47,774 nucleotides of DNA from an uncultured Bacteroidaceae bacterium (GTDB lineage: Bacteria; Bacteroidota; Bacteroidia; Bacteroidales; Bacteroidaceae): contig CALNGU010000007.1 in NCBI GenBank assembly GCA_939800445.1, positions 1 to 47,774 of the forward strand. The letters run 5' to 3'. The stretch's first letter is position 1; the number at the start of each line of letters is the position of its first letter. The notes beneath the pieces are model-generated. The model did not search any database. It saw nothing but the letters and a program-made list of their open reading frames with translations, and was not told the DNA's origin. The position numbers and the translations under genes were made by a program. This document shows, piece by piece, positions 1-6,908 of the stretch.

Positions 1-2
1 CT

Positions 3-1751
3 AAGCTGGCCTTCGTCAGCAACGACGACGGGAGCAGCCAGGTCTATGAGATCAATCCCGACGGCACGGGGCGGCGGAAGCTGACGGACTATGACGGCGA
101 CATCGAGGGTTTTGCATTCTCGCCCGACGGCCGTAAGCTGCTGTTCGTGGCGCAGGTCAAGACGGTCGAGAGCACTGCCGACAAGTACCCCGACCTCCCC
201 AAGGCTACGGGCGTGATAGTCAAGGATCTCATGTACAAGCACTGGGACGAGTGGGTGACGAGTGCGCCCCATCCGTTCGTTGCCGACTATGCCGACGGCA
301 AGTTGTCCAACGTGACCGACATCCTGGAGGGACAACCCTACGAGAGTCCCATGAAGCCGTTTGGCGGCATGGAGCAACTGGCGTGGTCGCCGTCGTCGGA
401 CAAGGTGGCCTACACCTGCCGCAAGAAGACGGGGCTGGCCTATGCCCTCTCGACCAATTCTGACATCTACGTCTATGACCTGGCAAGCAAGCAGACGGTC
501 AACCTGACGGAGGACAACGGGGGGTATGACACCAACCCACAGTACTCGCCCGACGGACGCTACATCGCCTGGCAGAGCATGGAGCGCGACGGCTACGAGG
601 CTGACTTGAACCGCCTCATGGTCATGGATTTGACGACGGGCGAGCGGCGTTTTGCCAGCCAGTCATTCGAGTCGAATGTCGATGCATTCGAGTGGGCGCC
701 TGACGGTGCGTCGCTCTACTTCCTTGGCGTGTGGCATGGCGAGTCGCACATCTACCGCCTGGCCAACACTCCCGGTGCTAAGGCCGAGAGGGTCACGAGC
801 GGGATGTATGACTATGCTTCCATCGCTTTCGCCGGCGACCGCCTGGTGGCCAAGAGGCACTCGATGAGTTGTCCTGACGAAATCTTTACCGTCGCGGCTG
901 ACGGCACGGCCGAGCAGCTGACGACGGAGAACAAGCATATCCTCGACCAGATCGACATGGGCAATGTCGAGGCGCGGTGGATGAAGACCACGGACGGCAA
1001 GGAGATGCTGACGTGGGTGGTCTATCCGCCGCAGTTTGACCCGGAGAAGAAGTACCCGGCGTTGCTCTACTGCGAGGGCGGGCCGCAGACGGCTCTCAGC
1101 CAGTTCTGGAGTTACAGGTGGAACTTGCAGGTGATGGCGGCCAACGGCTACATCGTCGTTGCCCCGTGCCGCCGTGGTATGCCCGGTTTCGGCGTGGAGT
1201 GGAACGAGGAAATCAGCGGCGACTATGGCGGCCAGTGTATGCGTGACCTGATGACGGCCATCGACACGATGTCGCGAGAGCCATTCGTCGATGCCGACCG
1301 CCTGGGGTGCGTCGGAGCGAGCTTCGGGGGCTTCTCCGTCTACTGGCTGGCGGGACACCACGACGGGCGGTTCAAGGCTTTCATAGCGCATGACGGCATC
1401 TTCAACATCGAGATGCAGTACCTTGAGACCGAGGAGAAGTGGTTTGCCAACTGGGACATGGGCGGTGCCTACTGGGACCGTGGCAATGCCGTGGCGATGC
1501 GCACGTTTGCCAATTCGCCCCATCGGTTTGTTGACCGCTGGGACACGCCCATCCTGTGCATCCACGGCGAGAAGGACTTCCGCATACTTGCCAACCAGGC
1601 GATGGCGGCATTCGACGCGGCCATCATGCGTGGCGTGCCTGCCGAGCTGCTCATCTATCCCGACGAGAACCACTGGGTGCTCAAGCCGCAGAACGGCATC
1701 TTGTGGCAGCGCACGTTCTTCGAGTGGCTGGACAGGTGGTTGAAGGACTGA
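3..1751 (+). CDS. S9 family prolyl oligopeptidase, 3' part (5' end outside window)
   Basis: Serine peptidase of the prolyl oligopeptidase (S9) family, probably an oligo- or dipeptidyl peptidase acting in the periplasm. The frame is open from the first bases of the window, so the gene is truncated only by the window edge; 582 residues are visible. The first two thirds contain beta-propeller blades of TolB/WD40-like type with repeated SPDG motifs (for example FAFSPDGRK near 112-135 and YSPDGRY near 544-564). The C-terminal third is an alpha/beta-hydrolase: nucleophile motif GASFGG with the Ser codon at 1320-1322, a likely catalytic Asp in GEKDF (1575-1577) and His in ENHW (1671-1673). A GTG at 147 is only an internal codon. 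A terminator follows at 1789. The substrate preference (DPP IV-like or acylaminoacyl peptidase-like) cannot be decided without the N-terminus. Confidence 0.93.
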   Translation, partial: KLAFVSNDDGSSQVYEINPDGTGRRKLTDYDGDIEGFAFSPDGRKLLFVAQVKTVESTADKYPDLPKATGVIVKDLMYKHWDEWVTSAPHPFVADYADGKLSNVTDILEGQPYESPMKPFGGMEQLAWSPSSDKVAYTCRKKTGLAYALSTNSDIYVYDLASKQTVNLTEDNGGYDTNPQYSPDGRYIAWQSMERDGYEADLNRLMVMDLTTGERRFASQSFESNVDAFEWAPDGASLYFLGVWHGESHIYRLANTPGAKAERVTSGMYDYASIAFAGDRLVAKRHSMSCPDEIFTVAADGTAEQLTTENKHILDQIDMGNVEARWMKTTDGKEMLTWVVYPPQFDPEKKYPALLYCEGGPQTALSQFWSYRWNLQVMAANGYIVVAPCRRGMPGFGVEWNEEISGDYGGQCMRDLMTAIDTMSREPFVDADRLGCVGASFGGFSVYWLAGHHDGRFKAFIAHDGIFNIEMQYLETEEKWFANWDMGGAYWDRGNAVAMRTFANSPHRFVDRWDTPILCIHGEKDFRILANQAMAAFDAAIMRGVPAELLIYPDENHWVLKPQNGILWQRTFFEWLDRWLKD

Positions 1752-1788
1752 CCGCCGGCCGTTGAGGCCATCGTGGCTTAATATCGCA

Positions 1789-1836
1789 CGCTCCCTCCCC
1801 GCAGCTTTGACCAGGCTGGGGGAGGGAGCGTCGTTT
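1789..1836 (+). terminator. Intrinsic terminator after the S9 peptidase
   Basis: A 12-base arm CGCTCCCTCCCC (1789-1800) pairs perfectly with GGGGAGGGAGCG (1819-1830); the loop can add a CAGC/GCTG stem. A short T-rich tail (TCGTTT) follows. It separates the peptidase from the next gene. Confidence 0.8.
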
Positions 1837-1970
1837 CATGGCTTACCATATAATAATAGATGCTGGCTGGTCGTGTGCCACGATTCGACATTTTGAACTG
1901 CCGTGTGCGGATGGATGCACAAAATAAATGGGTGGATTGTGTTAATTACCAAAAATTAACTACTGTACAC

Positions 1971-2001
1971 TGTGGATGGTCAATCATTTCTGTTATATTT
2001 G
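1971..2001 (+). promoter_or_regulatory. Bacteroidota-type promoter for the SDR gene
   Basis: The -7 box TATATTTG (1994-2001) matches TAnnTTTG exactly; TGTG (1971-1974) lies 19 bases upstream in the -33 position, one base off TTTG. The start codon follows 28 bases later in an A-rich leader. The rest of 1840-1970 holds no recognisable feature. Confidence 0.6.
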
Positions 2002-2028
2002 ACAAACACCACAAAACTTTATGTTTCT

Positions 2029-2805
2029 ATGAAAAACTATTTTGATTTGAGCAGAAAGGTGGCCATGGTGACAGGCGCGTCGAGCGGTCTCGGTGCTGAT
2101 GCAGCCAAGGCTTATGCCGAGTGCGGCGCGACCGTGGTCTTGCTCGCGCGGCGGGTGCACAAACTAAAGGATGTGGAGGAATGCATCAAGGCCGCCGGCG
2201 GCAGGGCTGTCCCGATCGCCTGCGACGTGACCGACGAGGAGAGCGTGCGCAATGCCGTGGCCGATGCAATCAACAGGCTGGGACACATCGACATCCTGCT
2301 CAACAATGCAGGTGTCGCCATAGCCGGGGCGGTTGACGAGCTGTCGGAAGCCGATTGGGACAAGGTGGTGGCGACCAACCTCAAGGGGATGTTCCTCATG
2401 TGCAAGCACGTCGTGCCTTTCATGAAAGACATGGGAGGTGGCAAGATCGTCAACGTCTCGTCGGTCAACGCCATCATCGGCGACAAGGTGCCGGTGCTCG
2501 CGCGCCACGCCTACAACGCCTCAAAGGCTGGTGTCCGTGGGCTGACGCTGGGCATGGCTGCATCCTACGGCGTGCATGGCATCACTGTCAACTGCATAGG
2601 GCCTGGATTGTTTGAGAGCGAGATGACGCAAGGCACGTTGTTCCGCAACGAGCAGTTCATGAACGCCTACAACACGACCAACCCCATGGGGCGGCCGGGC
2701 AGGAGGGGCGAGCTCAACGGCACGATCCTCTACCTCTCGTCAGAGGCCTCGAGTTACGTCACGGGGCAATACATCGTCGTTGACGGCGGGGCAAGCATCG
2801 TGTAG
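2029..2805 (+). CDS. SDR family NAD(P)-dependent oxidoreductase
   Basis: Short-chain dehydrogenase/reductase of 258 residues, the classical SDR length. Visible motifs are the dinucleotide-binding TGASSGLG (residues 15-22), NNAG (92-95), the catalytic Ser in NVSS (about 145) and YxxxK (Tyr162, Lys166). The C-terminal VDGG motif is present. It resembles gluconate 5-dehydrogenase and 3-oxoacyl-ACP reductase types, so the substrate could be a sugar acid or a small polyol; this is inference only. The ATG at 2029 is chosen because the frame upstream overlaps the promoter box; an in-frame upstream ATG at 1972 would begin before the -7 box. It seems to be a single-gene transcription unit. Confidence 0.9.
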   Translation: MKNYFDLSRKVAMVTGASSGLGADAAKAYAECGATVVLLARRVHKLKDVEECIKAAGGRAVPIACDVTDEESVRNAVADAINRLGHIDILLNNAGVAIAGAVDELSEADWDKVVATNLKGMFLMCKHVVPFMKDMGGGKIVNVSSVNAIIGDKVPVLARHAYNASKAGVRGLTLGMAASYGVHGITVNCIGPGLFESEMTQGTLFRNEQFMNAYNTTNPMGRPGRRGELNGTILYLSSEASSYVTGQYIVVDGGASIV

Positions 2806-2833
2806 TCTCAGATGTCAGAGGGCTGGACATCGA

Positions 2834-2954
2834 GCCGCCCGCGCCATGCCGCAGTGGCTGGTGCGGGCGGTGTCGTCGTGTGTGCTGCCGTCATGCCCCT
2901 TGCAGAAGCGACGGGGCGGGAGACAAGAAAGGCGGTCAATTCACATCGACCGCC
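2834..2954 (+). other. Two hairpins downstream of the SDR gene
   Basis: The first pairs 2834-2845 with 2860-2871 (12 pairs including G-T wobbles; core CCGCCCGC/GCGGGCGG). The second pairs GGCGGTC (2931-2937) with GACCGCC (2948-2954) around a 10-base loop. Neither is followed by a real T-run, so they may be a weak terminator region or part of a transcribed leader. Confidence 0.4.
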
Positions 2955-3329
2955 CACCTTATGAGAAAACTAAAAACTAAACTAAGTCCGTATTGCCGTT
3001 GCCCTTACTCTTAAGAACCGTCACTTGCAATACTTGAAGTATGAAATACGAATTTTCTTTTTTCATCTTTAAGACGCGCGAAAGCGGGCAAGGTTTAATC
3101 GGGTGGGGGAGAATGCCTGCTTTTTAACATTGTTTTGCATCTGCTCCCTCTTGCGCCTGTTGCCGTGTGGTCGGGGAGGTTAGTTCAGGCGCGCAGCGTC
3201 TCATGCCAATTTAATCGAAACCGTATGCCGCCGGTGATTGCAATAAATGGAAAATGCGGCATCGTCGTATGCCGCGTGTGTCAAATCTTGCCAGTTTTTC
3301 AACTCGGGGTGCAGAAAAGTTGCAATATT
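2955..3329. other. Long gene-poor intergenic stretch
   Basis: The 707 bases between the SDR and dihydroorotase genes have no convincing gene of normal size. A 17-codon open frame at 2961-3014 (starting MRKLKTKLS and containing a CRCP motif) begins six bases after a hairpin and could be a leader peptide, without other support. A perfect 7-pair hairpin GCGGCAT/ATGCCGC lies at 3256-3275. The right-hand end holds the promoter and terminator described separately. Confidence 0.4.
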
Positions 3330-3361
3330 GTTGGAGCTGATGGATGGAACATTTATCTTTG
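3330..3361 (+). promoter_or_regulatory. Orphan Bacteroidota-type promoter
   Basis: -33-like GTTG (3330-3333), a 20-base spacer, and -7 box TATCTTTG (3354-3361), an exact TAnnTTTG match. The only thing downstream on this strand before a strong terminator is about 100 bases without a gene; the next gene is on the other strand. Confidence 0.55.
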
Positions 3362-3367
3362 GCGGCA

Positions 3368-3468
3368 GTTAGTTCACAATGCAGCGGCATGGGATTAGCA
3401 CTGATTTATATTTCCCTTTTCTGTTTTTATTCGAATGGCATCCCCGAGGCGGGGATGCCATCCTTTTT
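3368..3468 (+). ncRNA. Candidate ~100-base small RNA
   Basis: Predicted from position only: a promoter box at 3354-3361 would start a transcript near 3368, and a perfect terminator ends near 3468. No open frame of useful size lies between, and both flanking genes end here (SDR on plus, dihydroorotase on minus), so the terminator serves neither as a simple 3' end. No known RNA family was recognised. The transcription start is inferred from the usual ~7-base distance and may be off by several bases. Confidence 0.45.
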
Positions 3469-3469
3469 A
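3435..3469 (+). terminator. Strong intrinsic terminator (plus strand)
   Basis: Perfect 11-base stem ATGGCATCCCC (3435-3445) / GGGGATGCCAT (3451-3461) with a five-base loop GAGGC, followed by CCTTTTTAT. On the opposite strand the stem is not followed by a T-run, so it points rightward. Confidence 0.85.
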
Positions 3470-3512
3470 TGTGAAGCCTAAATTGCTTCCGCGCCGCGAT
3501 GCCGGCCGTGTC

Positions 3513-4844
3513 TCAGTAGTCGAAAGTGAGCCTCTGCCCTCGTGCGCTGTCGTCAAACCGCCCGTTGTCGTAGACCAGCCGCCCGTTGACGTAGGTCTGG
3601 ACGACGCGGTGGTGGAAGGTGTGCCCCTCGAGCGGCGACCATCCGCATTTGCTCACCACGTCGTGCGACGTGAGCGTCCAGTCTTGCGGGGCGACGAGGA
3701 CGATGTCGGCGCGGTAGCCTTCGCGTATGAATCCCCGTTTGTGCACGTGGTAGAGCCTTGCGGGCGCGTGGCACATCTTCTCGACAACCTCTGTCTGGCT
3801 GATTATGCCCTGTTCCACGAGGTCGAGCATCGAGATGAGGGAGAACTGGAGCATGGGCATCCCCGATGCCGCCCCTAACGCCCCTCCCTCCTTGTCTGCG
3901 AGCAGGTGGGGGGCATGGTCGGTGGCGACAGTGTCAATTCTGCCTGTGGTCAATGCCTGCCTCAGGGCTTGGCGGTCGGATGGCGACTTGACCGAGGGGT
4001 TGCACTTGATGCGTGCCCCGAGCGCGTCGTAGTCGTCGGTCGTGAACAGCAGGTGCGCCAGGCACGCCTCGGCCGTGATGCGCTTGGTGTCGAGCGGCGC
4101 GGGGTCGAAGAGTGTCAGTTCGCGTGCCGTGCTGAGGTGCATGACGTGCAGGCGTGTGCCGTAGCGGTCGGCCAGTTCGACAGCCTTGGCGGTCGAGCGG
4201 TAGCAGGCCTCCTCGTCCCTTATCAGCGAGTGGCAGGCCACAGGCACGTCGTCGCCGTAGGTGGCACGCATCGCGGCGGCGTTGCGTGTGACCCTCGCGG
4301 TGTCCTCGCAGTGCGCGGCGACAATCATGTCAGTCCCCTCGAAGACGCTGCGCAGGGCGTTGTCGTCATCGACGAGCATATCTCCCGTGCTTGACCCCAT
4401 GAACAGCTTGATGCCGCACACCGTCCTCTTGTCGAGGCTGGCGAACAGCGGCGCGTTGTGGTTTGTCGCTCCGAAGTAGTAGGAGTAGTTGACCAGGCTC
4501 TTGTCGGCTGCGTTGGCATATTTTGCATCCAGTGCCTCGAGTGTCGTCGTCGCAGGCCGTGTGTTGGGCATATCCATGAACGATGTCACGCCTCCCGCCG
4601 CTGCCGCCCTCGACTCGGTGGACGTGTCGGCCTTGGCCGTCATGCCCGGGTCGCGGAAGTGCACGTGCTCGTCAATGACGCCCGGCAGGAGCAACAGCCC
4701 CCCGGCATCCACCTCGTTGTCACAGTGCAGGCTGCTGCCCGCAGGGGCGAGGGCAGCGATGTCCTGCCCGTCGATGATCACGTCGGCCTGCCGTGCCTCG
4801 CCGTCGCTGATGACGGTCGCGCGTCTGAAGATTGTGCTGCTCAT
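3513..4844 (-). CDS. pyrC: Dihydroorotase
   Basis: Dihydroorotase, third step of pyrimidine synthesis (carbamoyl-aspartate to dihydroorotate), cytosolic, 443 residues. Metal-site and fold motifs of the amidohydrolase superfamily are visible: HVHFRDPG with His60 and His62, GIKLFMGSSTGDM (Lys146, Asp155), AAHCED (His178), VMHLS (His236), and ATDHAPH (Asp309, His310). The start ATG at 4844 follows from the family start (MSSTIFRR); the frame stays open further upstream only as an overlap with the next gene. The ATG overlaps the stop of the upstream glycosyltransferase as ATGA (4841-4844), so the two are probably translationally coupled. Confidence 0.95.
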   Translation of the reverse strand: MSSTIFRRATVISDGEARQADVIIDGQDIAALAPAGSSLHCDNEVDAGGLLLLPGVIDEHVHFRDPGMTAKADTSTESRAAAAGGVTSFMDMPNTRPATTTLEALDAKYANAADKSLVNYSYYFGATNHNAPLFASLDKRTVCGIKLFMGSSTGDMLVDDDNALRSVFEGTDMIVAAHCEDTARVTRNAAAMRATYGDDVPVACHSLIRDEEACYRSTAKAVELADRYGTRLHVMHLSTARELTLFDPAPLDTKRITAEACLAHLLFTTDDYDALGARIKCNPSVKSPSDRQALRQALTTGRIDTVATDHAPHLLADKEGGALGAASGMPMLQFSLISMLDLVEQGIISQTEVVEKMCHAPARLYHVHKRGFIREGYRADIVLVAPQDWTLTSHDVVSKCGWSPLEGHTFHHRVVQTYVNGRLVYDNGRFDDSARGQRLTFDY

Positions 4845-5599
4845 TGTCTCTTGTATTTCTTGAACCAGCTCCCGACCTTGAGCCTGATGACCCCGAACAA
4901 CGCTTCGCCGAAGATGTCGCCGCTCATTTTGGACGTGCCGTAACGGCGGTTGATGAAGATGACGGGCACTTCCGTTATCTTGAATCCCAGTTTGTAGGTC
5001 GTGAACTTCATTTCTATCTGGAACGCGTATCCCTTGAACCTGATGTGGTCGAGGTCTATCGCCTCGAGCACCCGCCGGCGGTAGCACTTGAACCCTGCCG
5101 TGGTGTCGCGCACGGGCATCCGGGTGATGAAACGGACGTACTTGGACGCGAAGTAGGACATCAGCACCCGTCCCATCGGCCAGTTGACGACGTTGACGCC
5201 GGTGATGTACCTCGACCCTATCGCCAGGTCGGCCCCGCCCTTGGCGCAAGCCTCGTAGAGGCGGGGCAGGTCCTGCGGGTTGTGCGAGAAGTCGGCATCC
5301 ATCTCGAAGATGTACTCGTAGCCGTGTGCCAGACCCCACTTGAATCCCTCGATGTAGGCCGTGCCCAGTCCCAGCTTGCCCCGCCGCTCGATCATGGCGA
5401 GGCGGCCGGCGAACTCGCCTTGCAGGCGGCGCACGATGCCGGCAGTCCCGTCGGGCGAGTTGTCCTCGATGACCAGGATGTCAAACGCCTTCTCGAGTGA
5501 GAAGACGGCGCGTATGATGTTCTCGATGTTTTCTTTCTCGTTGTAGGTCGGGATAATCACGACACTGTCGGCTCTGTCCATTTGAAACGTCGTTTGCAT
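4841..5599 (-). CDS. GT2 polyprenol-phosphate mannosyltransferase-like enzyme
   Basis: Family 2 glycosyltransferase of 252 residues, close in layout to dolichol-phosphate mannose synthase without a C-terminal membrane domain. It would transfer a sugar from a nucleotide donor to undecaprenyl phosphate at the inner face of the membrane. Visible motifs: IIPTYNE (about 15-21), EDNSPDGT (45-52), the DAD metal motif (101-103) and GSRY in the middle. A basic C-terminus (KKYKRQ) may contact membrane. ATG 5599 is used; an in-frame ATG at 5581 would also give a complete GT-A fold. First gene of a two-gene operon with pyrC. Confidence 0.9.
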   Translation of the reverse strand: MQTTFQMDRADSVVIIPTYNEKENIENIIRAVFSLEKAFDILVIEDNSPDGTAGIVRRLQGEFAGRLAMIERRGKLGLGTAYIEGFKWGLAHGYEYIFEMDADFSHNPQDLPRLYEACAKGGADLAIGSRYITGVNVVNWPMGRVLMSYFASKYVRFITRMPVRDTTAGFKCYRRRVLEAIDLDHIRFKGYAFQIEMKFTTYKLGFKITEVPVIFINRRYGTSKMSGDIFGEALFGVIRLKVGSWFKKYKRQ

Positions 5600-5615
5600 G
5601 AAGCTATATATGTGG

Positions 5616-5644
5616 CAAATTTAATATTAATATTGGTATGCAAG
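5616..5644 (-). promoter_or_regulatory. Promoter for the glycosyltransferase-pyrC operon
   Basis: Read on the minus strand, TAAATTTG (5616-5623) is an exact -7 box 16 bases before the start codon; a CTTG at 5641-5644 is 17 bases upstream, slightly closer than usual for a -33 box. Confidence 0.5.
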
Positions 5645-5704
5645 CCGCCTTGCCCCCTTGTTGTTGTGATGCGTGTTTGCCGTGGCCTGCCCTGCCTGCC
5701 GCAC

Positions 5705-5744
5705 GGGTAAAACAAAGACCCCTGTCCCACGGATGGGGCAGGGG
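5705..5744 (-). terminator. Terminator after the HIT gene
   Basis: Stem TGGGGCAGGGG (5734-5744) with CCCCTGTCCCA (5719-5729), one G-T wobble, four-base loop. On the minus strand it is followed by TCTTTGTTTT, so it ends the greA-HIT unit. Confidence 0.8.
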
Positions 5745-5791
5745 CTCATGTCTGTTGCCAGCCGTGCAGGCTGTGCGCTGTCCGCCTTGTG

Positions 5792-6187
5792 TCACTCGAT
5801 GTGCGCGGCGATGGACTTGGCGATGGCCTCCATCTCATCGGCCGGCAGTGTCATCTTGGGTTTGGCGAATGAGATGTCGCCCTCCTTGTCCATCGGCACG
5901 AGGTGGATGTGCGCGTGGCGCACCTCGAGGCCTATGACTGCCACGCCGACCTTGACGCATGGGATGGCCGCCTTGATGGCGCGTGCCACTTTCTTGGCGA
6001 AGACCATCATCTCGCCGAGGTCCTGGTCGTCGATGTCGAAGATGTAGTCTATTTCTTTCTTCGGCACGACGAGGGTGTGTCCCTTTTGCAACGGGTTGAT
6101 GTCGAGGAATGCGTAGAATTTGTCGTTTTCCGCGACCTTGTAGCTGGGTATTTCACCCGCGATGATTTTGCTGAAAATCGATGCCAT
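5792..6187 (-). CDS. HIT family nucleotide-binding protein
   Basis: Histidine-triad protein of 131 residues, the usual size of bacterial HinT-like proteins, which hydrolyse nucleoside phosphoramidates and adenylates. The signature HAHIHLVP is at residues 91-98, near the C-terminus as expected; the N-terminal CIFC-like segment of some members is replaced by SIFSKIIAGEIP. It lies 63 bases downstream of greA on the same strand and ends at a terminator, so the two are probably cotranscribed. The exact substrate cannot be told from sequence. Confidence 0.94.
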   Translation of the reverse strand: MASIFSKIIAGEIPSYKVAENDKFYAFLDINPLQKGHTLVVPKKEIDYIFDIDDQDLGEMMVFAKKVARAIKAAIPCVKVGVAVIGLEVRHAHIHLVPMDKEGDISFAKPKMTLPADEMEAIAKSIAAHIE

Positions 6188-6250
6188 GTCTTTGTGTTTT
6201 TTATGTCATGCGCTGGCTCTCAGCCGCCGTCGGTTGTGGCGGCGGTGGGG

Positions 6251-6715
6251 TCAGAACGAGATGTTGACGACTTCGAGTGTTATGTAGCCTTGCGGCACTT
6301 TGATTTCGGCGATGTCCCCCACCTTCTTGCCGAGCAGTCCTTGTGCTATCGGGGTGTTGACCGAGATTTTGCCTTCCTTGAGGTTTGCCTCGCTCTCGCT
6401 GACTATGGTGTAGGTCATTTTTGCGCCGTTCTTGGTGTTCTTGAGCTCGACTTTGCTGAGGATTTGCACGGTGTCGGTCGAGAGTTTCGACTCGTCGATG
6501 ATTTTGGCTGCGGCGATAGTCTCCTTGAGCTGGGCTATTTTCATCTCCAGCATCCCCTGCGCCTCTTTTGCCGCGTCGTACTCGGCATTCTCCGACAGGT
6601 CTCCCTTGTCGCGCGCTTCGGCTATCTGGCGCGAGATTTCGGGCCGTTGGACGGTCTCCATGTGTTTCAGTTCTTCGAGCAGTTTCTTATATCCCTCTTC
6701 AGACATATAAGCCAT
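6251..6715 (-). CDS. greA: Transcription elongation factor GreA
   Basis: GreA rescues backtracked RNA polymerase by stimulating cleavage of the nascent RNA. At 154 residues it has the standard size: an N-terminal coiled-coil hairpin (about 5-75) with the tip motif GDLSENAEY carrying the acidic residues Asp39 and Glu42, and a C-terminal FKBP-like domain (about 80-154) with the SPIAQGLLG-type segment (here TPIAQGLLG). The start MAYMSEEGYKKL is typical of the Bacteroidota. A promoter and, between it and the gene, a terminator hairpin suggest attenuation (see the leader entry). Confidence 0.97.
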   Translation of the reverse strand: MAYMSEEGYKKLLEELKHMETVQRPEISRQIAEARDKGDLSENAEYDAAKEAQGMLEMKIAQLKETIAAAKIIDESKLSTDTVQILSKVELKNTKNGAKMTYTIVSESEANLKEGKISVNTPIAQGLLGKKVGDIAEIKVPQGYITLEVVNISF

Positions 6716-6771
6716 AGTTTTTCCTCCTATTATCTTTTTGTGATGGGTTAATGTTGTTCATTTATGAATGT

Positions 6772-6822
6772 GAAAAAAAGAATTCCAGCCGTTTGATGGG
6801 CTGGAATCCCTTGTTCCAACTT
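6772..6822 (-). ncRNA. Possible short attenuated RNA from the greA leader
   Basis: Starting about seven bases after the greA -7 box, a transcript of about 50 bases would reach a perfect hairpin, ATTCCAGCC (6782-6790 on plus) with GGCTGGAAT (6799-6807), followed on the minus strand by TC and seven T residues. In Escherichia coli the greA promoter yields short terminated leader RNAs (GraL); the arrangement here is similar, though sequence relation is not claimed. The hairpin may also end readthrough from the upstream lipoprotein gene. Confidence 0.45.
6773..6807 (-). terminator. Intrinsic terminator between greA promoter and greA
   Basis: Nine-pair perfect stem (6782-6790 with 6799-6807), eight-base loop, then a T-rich tail TCTTTTTTTC on the minus strand. 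It sits after the greA promoter box (6829-6836) and 58 bases before the greA start codon. Confidence 0.8.
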
Positions 6823-6828
6823 TTGTTG

Positions 6829-6859
6829 CAAAGGTAAAGATTTATTTTGCATTGGCAAG
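6829..6859 (-). promoter_or_regulatory. Promoter for greA
   Basis: On the minus strand: CTTG, 19-base spacer, TACCTTTG (-7 box at 6829-6836). Both boxes and spacing fit the Bacteroidota consensus well. Confidence 0.65.
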
Positions 6860-6908
6860 CGGATGCACATTTTTTAATCATTCGCCGCCGCGCGTGCCGT
6901 GTGCCGGT

